Shown here: one piece after another, positions 36,535 to 44,594 of the stretch
How positions within the stretch are numbered: position 1 is the stretch's first letter
Layout: the number at the start of each line of letters is the position of its first letter
DNA from: Carboxylicivirga caseinilyticus
GTDB lineage: Bacteria > Bacteroidota > Bacteroidia > Bacteroidales > Marinilabiliaceae
Length of the DNA: 64,000 nucleotides
Direction of reading: 5' to 3'
Assembly (NCBI GenBank): GCA_025499705.1
Contig: JAFMVE010000027.1
Location: 1 to 64,000, forward strand
The notes under the pieces: model-generated
What the model saw: only the letters and a program-made list of their open reading frames with translations
Told to the model about the DNA's origin: nothing
Databases searched by the model: none
Made by a program: the position numbers and the translations under genes

Positions 36535-36620
36535 ATATATTCAGGTTTTGGAACAATATTCCAGTTTTGCTTACTATATTAATGCTAATTTGCCGCAACT
36601 TATTAAAATAACCTCAAAAA

Positions 36621-37202
36621 ATGGATCAATTTCTATTTTATTTAAAACAAGGAATAGACCATATTACCGATCTGCAAGGTCTGGATCATATGGTTTTTAT
36701 AATAACTCTTTGTGCGGTCTATCAGTTGAATCGCTGGAAACAAATTCTGATTCTCATCACTGCATTTACTATTGGACATACAGTTACACTTGCATTGGCA
36801 GGGTTGGATATAATAAGTGTGAATCAAAAACTGGTTGAGACTTTGATTCCGGTTACTATATTATTGACCAGTATATTTAATCTTGCCCAAAAGTCAACAC
36901 CTGATAAGAAAATACAACTCAATTATTTTCTGGCTTTAACATTTGGTTTGATTCATGGTATGGGATTCTCTAATTTTTTTCGTTCAATGATGATGGGGAT
37001 ATCTGATGAGTCAATTGTCTTTCCATTGTTTTCGTTTAATCTGGGTATTGAAGTAGGTCAAATTATAATTGTTGGTGTTTTTCTGTTAGTTAATTTAATA
37101 ATGACACGCTTGTTCGCCATTAAACATCGTGACTGGAATCTGGTTGTTTCTGGTGCAGGAGGAGGGATCGCACTGACAATGATTATAAAAGCTATGATTT
37201 AA
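36621..37202 (+). CDS. HupE/UreJ family membrane protein
   Basis: This 193-residue protein has about six transmembrane helices. Histidine motifs typical of the HupE/UreJ_2 family are present: GLDHMVFII near 20, TIGHTVTLALAG near 50 and GLIHGMGFSNF near 112. HupE and UreJ proteins are linked to nickel or other metal transport in hydrogenase and urease systems. No urease or hydrogenase gene is nearby, so the cargo here is unknown. It is followed after 4 bases by a DUF6702-like gene. Confidence 0.82.
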   Translation: MDQFLFYLKQGIDHITDLQGLDHMVFIITLCAVYQLNRWKQILILITAFTIGHTVTLALAGLDIISVNQKLVETLIPVTILLTSIFNLAQKSTPDKKIQLNYFLALTFGLIHGMGFSNFFRSMMMGISDESIVFPLFSFNLGIEVGQIIIVGVFLLVNLIMTRLFAIKHRDWNLVVSGAGGGIALTMIIKAMI

Positions 37203-37206
37203 TAAA

Positions 37207-37725
37207 ATGAAATTCAGATTAAAAAACTTGCTGCTGGCCACTTTATTTACATTTATCTGTTTTTCAGTAAGTGCACATCCAATTAAGATGACAACGGGTA
37301 AACTGGAGATTGATTCTGAAACTATGTCGTGTAAATTGACAATAAATTTTTTTGCGGATGATTTTGAATCTGCTTTACAGTCTGAATTTCCTCAACCTTC
37401 GTTTAACTATGATAATCCTCAACCCGAAATGATTGAAACAATTAAGAATTATGTGTCGGGTGAGTTTTTGCTATCTGTTGATGATGTAGAAGTTAAATTA
37501 GAAATGTTAAAAGTAAAGATGATCGAAGAAAATGTTTGTCAGGTTACTTTTAGCGGTGATTTGAAAACAGTGAGACTGTTTGAAACGGTAACTATAAAAA
37601 ACACATTACTTTTTGATGCTTTTAATAAACAGTCGAATATTTTACATCTGATTTTTAATGGAGATAAAATTACTATTCTTCAGTTTTATCCTGCAGTTCC
37701 TGTTCGAAAGGAGAGGTTGCAGTAA
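37207..37725 (+). CDS. DUF6702-like secreted protein
   Basis: This 172-residue protein has a signal peptide ending near SVSAH and a mature N-terminus HPIKMTTGKLEID, followed by a beta-rich domain containing INFFADDFESAL. That pattern matches the DUF6702 family found beside HupE/UreJ genes in Bacteroidota. The start of the mature chain with a His is noteworthy next to a presumed metal transporter, and a periplasmic metal-binding or assembly role is a guess only. It is co-transcribed with the HupE/UreJ gene. Confidence 0.72.
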   Translation: MKFRLKNLLLATLFTFICFSVSAHPIKMTTGKLEIDSETMSCKLTINFFADDFESALQSEFPQPSFNYDNPQPEMIETIKNYVSGEFLLSVDDVEVKLEMLKVKMIEENVCQVTFSGDLKTVRLFETVTIKNTLLFDAFNKQSNILHLIFNGDKITILQFYPAVPVRKERLQ

Positions 37726-37737
37726 TTAATGTCTTTA

Positions 37738-38226
37738 TTAACCACCTTTCAGTTTCAATTCATTGATATGCTTGTTTGCTTTTATCCAGGGAGCTGAAAT
37801 CATGGATGTGTCAATTGGTTCAACATATCTAATAAAGAACGTTAATTTAGTTACTTCAACAATTCGCCTGTTATAACCAAAAGATCCTAAATCAAGCATC
37901 TGAAATTCAATGCTTTTATTTTTAAGTTGTTCATGCTCATACAGTATAGTCTGAGTTTTCCAAACATCGGTGTAATTAGTTGTGGCTAATACAATTTCAC
38001 TGATAATTATTGCACCAGTAGCTATAAACGTACTTTTGTTTTTTAAATTTTTGAAATGGAATAGGTTTACTAAATTTTTGACAACGAAATAAATCAACAG
38101 TATTAAACTAAACCTTATAATAAGTTCATTAGTAATCTCCAACGGTTTAATAAAAACAGATAGGATCCATAAGATTCCTAGCAGAATGGATAAAACAATA
38201 ATTGTGGTATTTATTATTCGTTTCAT
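37738..38226 (-). CDS. Small membrane protein of unknown function
   Basis: This 162-residue protein has three predicted transmembrane helices (about 4-26, 38-55 and 67-84), then a polar C-terminal domain of about 75 residues with a WKTQTILYEHEQLKN stretch. No family is recognised. It converges with the DUF6702-like gene with only 12 bases between stops and no hairpin between them. Confidence 0.6.
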   Translation of the reverse strand: MKRIINTTIIVLSILLGILWILSVFIKPLEITNELIIRFSLILLIYFVVKNLVNLFHFKNLKNKSTFIATGAIIISEIVLATTNYTDVWKTQTILYEHEQLKNKSIEFQMLDLGSFGYNRRIVEVTKLTFFIRYVEPIDTSMISAPWIKANKHINELKLKGG

Positions 38227-38330
38227 TACATCCTTTTTATTTTGATGATTGCAATGAATTTATTTAATGTATTCTATTATAACATGAGTTTTACGAATAT
38301 AGTCGGATTTACATTTTTTATTGTTATAAA

Positions 38331-39152
38331 TCAGCGACATTGATCAAGTAAATTATATACTAAACTACTTTGCATTCCTAGTTTTATAGCTTTTTTAAAT
38401 TCTTTTTCAGCTTTTTTTCTATTTCCCATTTTCAGATAGATTTCTCCTCGGGTAACGTATGCATTAGCGTAGGTTTTTTTAAGGCTTATAGCTTTATTTA
38501 CATCTGTTATGGCCTTCTCATATTCTCCTTTTCGCATATAAAAGTCTGCCCTGTTATTAAATGGAATAGCCTCATAAGGAACCCGTGCAATTATTTCATC
38601 CATATCACTGATAGCTTCATCCAGTAGGCCCTGTTCAACTTTTATAATGGCTAGATTCGTTGCTGCCGGGAAAAATTTTGGATTAAGTTTTAGTGCTGAT
38701 TGATAATCATTGACTGCGGCAATTGTATCTCCCATCACTGTTTTAGTATGTGCTCGTTCTGAATATGCATTAACATCTTTAGCGTCAATAGATATGATTA
38801 AATTATAGTCTTCGATGGCACCATTGTAATCATTAAGCTGCCTTAATAAAGAGGCTCTGTTCTTTAATATTCCAACGTCTTTTGGGGCTAATAATAAAGC
38901 TTGGTTATATGATTCCAATGCTTCTTTCTTTAAACCATAACGTCTTTGCGCCGTTCCCAGATTTGATAATATAAGATGTCTTTTAGGATGTTTTGTGTCG
39001 ATTAAAGAAAGAGCCGAGTTATAATTTTCGATCGCACATTTATAATTTTCTTCGCTAAAGCATTCGTTACCGCTATTTACAAAGTCTCGATATTCCTGTG
39101 CTGAGACATTAAGAAAACTCACAAATAAGATGAATAACAATAAATTTCTCAT
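38331..39152 (-). CDS. Secreted TPR-repeat protein
   Basis: This protein of about 273 residues has a signal peptide (ending NVSAQ) and six or seven tandem tetratricopeptide repeats covering nearly all of the mature chain. Examples are NYNGAIEDYNLIISIDAKD, YEKAITDVNKAISLKKTYA and RKKAEKEFKKAIKLG. An ATG at 39161 would add three residues. TPR arrays mediate protein contacts; no partner is evident. It lies 56 bases downstream of a small lipoprotein gene and may share its transcript. Confidence 0.82.
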   Translation of the reverse strand: MRNLLLFILFVSFLNVSAQEYRDFVNSGNECFSEENYKCAIENYNSALSLIDTKHPKRHLILSNLGTAQRRYGLKKEALESYNQALLLAPKDVGILKNRASLLRQLNDYNGAIEDYNLIISIDAKDVNAYSERAHTKTVMGDTIAAVNDYQSALKLNPKFFPAATNLAIIKVEQGLLDEAISDMDEIIARVPYEAIPFNNRADFYMRKGEYEKAITDVNKAISLKKTYANAYVTRGEIYLKMGNRKKAEKEFKKAIKLGMQSSLVYNLLDQCR

Positions 39153-39208
39153 GTTGAACATTTAAAAGAATATGGATAATTTTTTATAATAAATTATTGC
39201 CAGTCAGA

Positions 39209-39628
39209 TTAATTGATCGACCAGTTATCGTCAACTTTAAAAAGTGTAAAAGAAATTGTATCCTTATTATCTTCAATATCAATTACATAATACAAATCAA
39301 TTTTATTCTTCTCTTCATTCATTAAAAACGAAACTTTCTCAAATTTCATGTCTATTAATTTCTTTCGTTTAATCTTTTTTGAAAAATCCGAATCAGAAAT
39401 CATCATATCAATGGTTTTATTTAAACCCTGAAACATTATTTTACTTTCTATGCGAATAGATTTGGCTCCAATTATTTCCATGTTTTTCAGTCGTGTCATG
39501 GCTGAAAAATAATACTCTATTCCGTCTATAGTTTGAACGTCAGTTAGAAAATTACTTGTGCCTTCATAGGAGAATGAACAGGAAGTGATATTAATAATAC
39601 AAAGAGATATAAAGAATAGTTTCTTCAT
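39209..39628 (-). CDS. Small lipoprotein of unknown function
   Basis: This 139-residue protein has a type II signal peptide with a lipobox ITSC at Cys17. The mature chain is lysine and isoleucine rich with alternating beta strands and ends in DDNWSIN. The size and late VDDNW pattern recall small NTF2-like or DUF-type lipoproteins, but I cannot name a family. Confidence 0.6.
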   Translation of the reverse strand: MKKLFFISLCIINITSCSFSYEGTSNFLTDVQTIDGIEYYFSAMTRLKNMEIIGAKSIRIESKIMFQGLNKTIDMMISDSDFSKKIKRKKLIDMKFEKVSFLMNEEKNKIDLYYVIDIEDNKDTISFTLFKVDDNWSIN

Positions 39629-40016
39629 AATGTTAGGAATTAGGGTTTGAGTTATTCTAAGGTTAAATATTAATGTTTAAAATTAACAGACATAATTAAT
39701 ATTCCAAACAGTATGCTTAATAAAAATTAAAGAATTGTGAATAATATATATGCTAGATTTTTTTCAATCATTCTTGGTGTTTAAGAATATAAATTGAAAT
39801 AATAAATTCTTAAGAATCTAATCCTGTTGTAAATTGCAATTTGATTTGTTATAACGTTGAAATACAGGTAGTTTTCAAATAAAGAAAGAAGGGTGAATTG
39901 TTCGTTTTACTAGATTGTTAAGTTTAAAAAGGGGTTTGTTCGTATATAAACTCCTTTTTTAGTTCTTTGAGAGGATAATTGGTTTAGACTTCTGATAAGT
40001 CTTTGTTCAGATTCTT
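39629..40016. other. 388-base AT-rich intergenic region
   Basis: No coding sequence is supported here. It holds a perfect 12-base palindrome ATTCTTAAGAAT at 39806-39817, a strong hairpin at 39926-39959 described separately, and otherwise AT-rich DNA. It probably contains the promoter of the lipoprotein-TPR pair to its left. Confidence 0.6.
39926..39959. terminator. Bidirectional Rho-independent terminator
   Basis: AAAAAGGGGTTT (39926-39937) pairs with AAACTCCTTTTT (39948-39959) with one wobble pair and a 10-base loop. On the minus strand it lies 57 bases beyond the stop of the lipoprotein gene at 40017 and probably ends the mannosyltransferase-pyrC-lipoprotein transcript. Confidence 0.8.
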
Positions 40017-40526
40017 CTATTTTAATTTTATATAAAATGCAGCTTTGTGTCCCAGAAAAACACCATCATCAGTATTTGCTTCATACGACACCAAAACAGA
40101 TAACACCTTTTTAGTCATTATTTGGTTCTGTTCATCGTAGTACCACGATTCCCAAAATTGAAGTTTCCCAACCTGATCTCTCGAAAAACCCTCTTGCTCT
40201 TCAATTGCCTTTACTTCAGAAATACTCATTGGTGCTTCAGTCATATAATTAAAGGCTTGTGCTTTATGATTATAAACAGATTCAAATAACTTATCAATCA
40301 TTTTTATACGATCCAGACTTTTTAAACACTCTTCTTTCCAGTGGTCATTCGGATCATAGTTTTTGATTTCTACAGTATAGATAATAGTATCAGCTAAAAG
40401 CTCACCATTGATCTTTTCATTTGAAGTTACATTATTGGTGTTTTTTTGATTATCACAGGCCTGTAATAATCCAAAAAAGCACATCGCAATAATAAGGATG
40501 TGCTTTGAGATGGTTATTTTATTCAT
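40017..40526 (-). CDS. Lipoprotein of unknown function downstream of pyrC
   Basis: This 169-residue protein has a signal peptide and lipobox (LLQAC, about residue 24), then a polar linker rich in Asn and a small domain. The ATG at 40526 was chosen because an in-frame start at 40556 precedes the signal peptide and overlaps pyrC. The gene follows pyrC by 19 bases. I do not recognise the family; DUF4296-type lipoproteins occur at this position in some relatives, but the sequence does not clearly match. Confidence 0.65.
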   Translation of the reverse strand: MNKITISKHILIIAMCFFGLLQACDNQKNTNNVTSNEKINGELLADTIIYTVEIKNYDPNDHWKEECLKSLDRIKMIDKLFESVYNHKAQAFNYMTEAPMSISEVKAIEEQEGFSRDQVGKLQFWESWYYDEQNQIMTKKVLSVLVSYEANTDDGVFLGHKAAFYIKLK

Positions 40527-40545
40527 GAAGTATAGCCTTAATAGT

Positions 40546-41883
40546 TTATCTGTCAAAAGAAAGACGTTCTCCTTTTACTTTTTCGTTAACCTGGCCATTG
40601 GAATAAGCCAACTGACCATTTACTAAAGTATGGGTTACGGTGTGAGAAAATGTAGTTCCTTCAAAAGGCGACCAGCCACATTTATAAAGAATGTTTTCTG
40701 GTTTAACTTCCCAGACTTGATTAGGATCAACTAATACCAGATCTGCTTTAAAGCCTTCTTTGATATAGCCACGCTTTTCAATCTGGAATAAAACAGCCGG
40801 GTTATGACTCATTTTTTCAACTACCATTTCATAGGTAAAATGACCTTGTTTAACCATTTCCAACATGGCGACCAAGGCATGTTGTACCAATGGTCCACCG
40901 GATGGTGCTTTAAAGTACTTGTTGTCTTTTTCTTCCTTTGTATGAGGAGCATGGTCTGTGGCAACAATGTCAAGGCGACCATCAGCAAGACCTTTACGTA
41001 ACTCATCCCTATCATGTTCCGATTTTACAGCCGGATTCCATTTAATTCTCGAGCCATAAGTATCGTAATCTTTATCACTAAACCAAAGATGGTGTACACA
41101 AACTTCACCGGTTACTTTTTTATCTTTCAATGGCATGCCCTGATCGAGTAATTCAAGTTCTTCGGCTGAACTCAAATGAAGAATGTGCAGTCGGGCATTG
41201 TGTTTACGTGCCAGAGTTGAAGCTTTTTTCGACGACATGTAACAGGCTTCAGCCGATCTGATAACCGGGTGATATTTGAATGGCATATCATCGCCAAATT
41301 TGTTTTTATAGATTGTTGTGTTTTCGCGGATTGTAGCTTCATCTTCGCAATGAGTCGCGATTAAAACCTTACTTTCTGCAAAAATTTTGTCCAGTATTGA
41401 TTCGTTATCAACCAGCATGTTTCCTGTTGATGAACCCATAAAGATCTTAATTCCGCAAACAGTCTTTGGGTTGGTCTTGAGTAGCTCCTCAACATTATCG
41501 TTTGTAGCTCCAATATAAAAAGAGTAGTTAGCAACAGAATTCTTCGCTGCTACCTTATATTTTTCTTCTAATATTTCTTGGGTGGTTGCCTGCGGATTAG
41601 TGTTGGGCATTTCCATAAAAGAAGTGATTCCTCCGGCCACAGCTGCCTTTGATTCACTGTTGATGTCACCTTTATGAGTCAAACCCGGTTCGCGAAAATG
41701 CACCTGATCGTCAATCGCACCAGGAAGTAAAAGTAATCCTTCTGCGTTAATCGTTTCATCAGCCGATGGTAATTCACCTTTGTAAATAATTGTTTTGATC
41801 AGATCATTTTCAACTAAAACACTTCCTTTTTTTTGAATGCCTTCGTTGATGATAGTTGCATTTTTAATCAGTATGGTTGACAT
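40546..41883 (-). CDS. pyrC: Dihydroorotase (type I)
   Basis: This 445-residue amidohydrolase closes N-carbamoyl-aspartate to dihydroorotate in pyrimidine synthesis. The zinc motif is H62-F-R64 in VHFREPG, and GVCVHHLWF-like (GEVCVHHLWF) and VATDHAPHTKEEK provide the later ligands. The size and motifs fit the class I/allantoinase-like branch. The ATG at 41883 gives the normal N-terminus MSTILIKNATI. It is co-transcribed with the upstream mannosyltransferase gene, a pairing common in Bacteroidales. Confidence 0.93.
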   Translation of the reverse strand: MSTILIKNATIINEGIQKKGSVLVENDLIKTIIYKGELPSADETINAEGLLLLPGAIDDQVHFREPGLTHKGDINSESKAAVAGGITSFMEMPNTNPQATTQEILEEKYKVAAKNSVANYSFYIGATNDNVEELLKTNPKTVCGIKIFMGSSTGNMLVDNESILDKIFAESKVLIATHCEDEATIRENTTIYKNKFGDDMPFKYHPVIRSAEACYMSSKKASTLARKHNARLHILHLSSAEELELLDQGMPLKDKKVTGEVCVHHLWFSDKDYDTYGSRIKWNPAVKSEHDRDELRKGLADGRLDIVATDHAPHTKEEKDNKYFKAPSGGPLVQHALVAMLEMVKQGHFTYEMVVEKMSHNPAVLFQIEKRGYIKEGFKADLVLVDPNQVWEVKPENILYKCGWSPFEGTTFSHTVTHTLVNGQLAYSNGQVNEKVKGERLSFDR

Positions 41884-41934
41884 ATCTTTGTTTTTCGCGT
41901 TAATTGATAAATTTACCAAGAGTGAGGCTTAAAG

Positions 41935-42666
41935 TCAAACTTCATAGCTTTTAAAGAAGCTTGCTATCTTCATTTTTATCACACCCCACACTGCTTCGTT
42001 AAAAATTCCTCCACTCATTTTTGAAGTCCCTTGTGTGCGATCGGTAAAAACAATGGGAACTTCCACTATTTTAAAACCATACTTCCATGTAGTAAATTTC
42101 ATTTCAATCTGAAACGCATAACCTTTTAACCGAATTTTATCCAGTTTAATAGTTTCAAGAACTTTTCTGCGATAACATTTAAAACCAGCAGTGGTATCCA
42201 TTATCTTCATGCGGGTTATGAATCGAACATATACCGATGCAAAGTATGACATGAGAACTCGTCCCATGGGCCAGTTCACCACATTAACACCCGAAATATA
42301 TCTGGAGCCGATTGCCAGATCAGCATTCTGATTAAGGCAGGCGTCGTGCAGACTAATCAGGTCTTTGGGAGGATGAGAAAAGTCGGCATCCATCTCAAAT
42401 ATATAATCATATTTGTGTTCGATAGCCCATTTAAAACCAGCAATATAAGCTGTGCCTAATCCAAGCTTTCCTTTGCGCTCAACCATATGAAGCTTAGCTG
42501 GAAATTCCTGCTGTAGTGTTCTGATAATATCTGCGGTGCCATCAGGAGAGCTATCCTCAATGATCAGGATTTCAAATTCACGAGGTAATTCAAAAACTAC
42601 CCTTATTATATTTTCAATATTCTCTTTCTCGTTATAAGTCGGTATAATAACCAGGTTCTTACTCAT
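41935..42666 (-). CDS. Polyprenol monophosphomannose synthase (GT2)
   Basis: This 243-residue GT2 glycosyltransferase resembles DPM1. It has the N-terminal VIIPTYNEKENI, the nucleotide-binding IEDSSPDGT and the metal-binding MDADFSHPP (about 93-101), and no C-terminal transmembrane segments. Enzymes of this type move mannose from GDP-mannose to polyprenyl phosphate for periplasmic glycosylation, which Bacteroidota use for O-glycosylation. The sugar specificity is inferred from the family only. Confidence 0.87.
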   Translation of the reverse strand: MSKNLVIIPTYNEKENIENIIRVVFELPREFEILIIEDSSPDGTADIIRTLQQEFPAKLHMVERKGKLGLGTAYIAGFKWAIEHKYDYIFEMDADFSHPPKDLISLHDACLNQNADLAIGSRYISGVNVVNWPMGRVLMSYFASVYVRFITRMKIMDTTAGFKCYRRKVLETIKLDKIRLKGYAFQIEMKFTTWKYGFKIVEVPIVFTDRTQGTSKMSGGIFNEAVWGVIKMKIASFFKSYEV

Positions 42667-42793
42667 CTGAACTTATTAAAATGAATAGGCCAAAGGTAAT
42701 AAAATGATAAAATGCTAGATGTTTTCTATGTGTTAATGTTAATTCTATTATTAAATCCGAGAGTTAAAAAGAATCAAAAAACAAATAAAATGA

Positions 42794-44458
42794 TCAGTAA
42801 CTAAAACTACTGCCCCCTACAAATTCGCGCAATATTGATGTTGGTGGAATGTCAGAACTTAGCAAAGGTTTGAAATAACTAAAGAAACGTAATAACCTTC
42901 TGGCTTCAGAATATTCCTTCTGATTAGGTTGAACTTCCAGTAAGATTGATTCTGCTAACGGTTTCAAAACAGATAATTCGTAAAGCAATGCTGTATTAAA
43001 CATTACATCAGCTTCCTCCTGGTAGGGGAAGATATGCAAATCCTCGCCACGTCTCACACTTGGCCAGCGCGAAATGGTATCTTGCGCAGAATACTTACGG
43101 TATTTATAGTCACGAACAATTCTTCTTATCAGACGATTGTCGGTTGTATGAATCAGGTTTTGATTATCAATATTAATGGATGTTAATGCAGAGACATAAA
43201 TTTTAAATTTTGATTCGTTGGGGATGAGGTGAGTCAATTGGGGATTTAAGCCATGAATACCTTCAACAATCAAAATATTGTCATCACCCATCTGTAATTT
43301 CTCACCATCATAATAGCGCTCGCCTTTCTCAAATGAGAACTTTGGAATTTCCACTTCATTTCCGGCCAGGAGATCAACAAGCTGTTGATTGAATAATTCT
43401 ATATCTAAAGCATTGAGCGCTTCAAAATCAAAATCACCATTTTCATCCAAGGGTGTCTGCTCCCGATTGACAAAGTAATTATCAAGAGAAAGATTTAAAG
43501 GTTTCATACCCGCAACCATCAGTTGAATTGCCAGGCGTTTGCCGAAAGTGGTTTTGCCACTAGAAGAAGGACCGCTGATAAGAACTAATTTTACCTGATG
43601 ATTCCGGGCAGCAATCATATCTGCGATATGACCTATCTTCTTTTCGTGGAGAGCCTCAGATACCTTAACCAATGTTTCAGCTTTACCATTGTTACATGCC
43701 GAATTGATATCAGCCAGGTTGCTGACTTTTAATACTCTGTTCCATTCTGCAAATTCCTGAAAGATATCAAACATCTTATTTTGGATCACAATATCTTCCA
43801 GTAGGTCGGGCTGAGTTCTTTTGGGTATTTGAAGTAGCATTCCATTGTAATACTTGATAAGATCAAAAACCTTTAGATAACCTGTGGATGGAACCATGTA
43901 GCCATAATACATACCAATATGATTATCCAAAGTATAATAGGTTGTATAGACTTGACCACGGTGTTTAATCAGATCCGTTTTATCAAATTGATTTTCAGCC
44001 TCGAAAAGTTTTATTACTTCGTCCGATTCTTCTTCTTTACGAATGAATGGAATGTCAGCATCTATAAGTTTACGCATTTTATCACCAATCTCAAGAATCT
44101 CGATCATCTGAAGTTCTTCAATATTTTCTAAAGAACAATAGGTGCCTTTAGACACAGAATGTTCGATGCGTAAGGTAGCATGTGGATACAGTTCTTTCAC
44201 TGCTAATGATAATACAAATGATAGACTTCGGATATACATTCGCATTCCATCCGGTTCAGTAATATCAATAAAACGTATGTTCTTGGGATGATATAATTCG
44301 TACGATAACTCTGTTAAGGTATTGTTGACATAGGCACCTAGAATAGGATTCTCAAGTTTAATTTTCATATCATCAGCGATTTGCTGAAGAGTTGTGCCAA
44401 GTGGATATTCTTTCTGGAGGTTATTGTTAAGACACTTAATACGTACGGTGCGTTTCAT
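42794..44458 (-). CDS. TGS-domain uridine-kinase-like nucleoside kinase
   Basis: This 554-residue protein fuses an N-terminal TGS domain (about 1-60) and a tRNA-synthetase second-additional-domain-like region (about 60-230) to a C-terminal uridine/phosphoribulokinase-type P-loop kinase (about 285-490). The Walker A sequence is ISGPSSSGKTTFGKR near 295, and IVEGIHGLNPQ follows. This domain set is a recognised bacterial nucleoside kinase family, probably phosphorylating uridine or a related nucleoside, with a regulatory N-terminus borrowed from threonyl-tRNA synthetase. It lies between uvrA and the mannosyltransferase. Confidence 0.85.
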   Translation of the reverse strand: MKRTVRIKCLNNNLQKEYPLGTTLQQIADDMKIKLENPILGAYVNNTLTELSYELYHPKNIRFIDITEPDGMRMYIRSLSFVLSLAVKELYPHATLRIEHSVSKGTYCSLENIEELQMIEILEIGDKMRKLIDADIPFIRKEEESDEVIKLFEAENQFDKTDLIKHRGQVYTTYYTLDNHIGMYYGYMVPSTGYLKVFDLIKYYNGMLLQIPKRTQPDLLEDIVIQNKMFDIFQEFAEWNRVLKVSNLADINSACNNGKAETLVKVSEALHEKKIGHIADMIAARNHQVKLVLISGPSSSGKTTFGKRLAIQLMVAGMKPLNLSLDNYFVNREQTPLDENGDFDFEALNALDIELFNQQLVDLLAGNEVEIPKFSFEKGERYYDGEKLQMGDDNILIVEGIHGLNPQLTHLIPNESKFKIYVSALTSINIDNQNLIHTTDNRLIRRIVRDYKYRKYSAQDTISRWPSVRRGEDLHIFPYQEEADVMFNTALLYELSVLKPLAESILLEVQPNQKEYSEARRLLRFFSYFKPLLSSDIPPTSILREFVGGSSFSY

Positions 44459-44534
44459 ATTGTTAAGGTTTTAGGGAATTAAAAATACGGAATAATATCA
44501 GAAAATTATATTATTCATGGATAAGGCATAAGAA

Positions 44535-44574
44535 ATAAAAAAAACAGGGACTCTTTATTAGAATGCCTGTTTTT
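44535..44574 (-). terminator. Rho-independent terminator after uvrA
   Basis: AAAAACAGG (44540-44548) pairs with CCTGTTTTT (44566-44574), with flanking A-runs that read as T-runs on the minus strand. It begins 21 bases past the uvrA stop. Confidence 0.78.
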
Positions 44575-44594
44575 AGTTTTGTGAATTCGATCAG

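Noticed and set aside
36548-36838. 96-residue plus-strand frame overlapping the HupE/UreJ gene
   Set aside because: It is out of frame with a clear HupE/UreJ family protein and shows no domain.
39806-39817. ATTCTTAAGAAT palindrome as an operator
   Set aside because: A single 12-base AT-rich palindrome in a 388-base AT-rich gap has a fair chance of occurring by accident, and no gene start is close.
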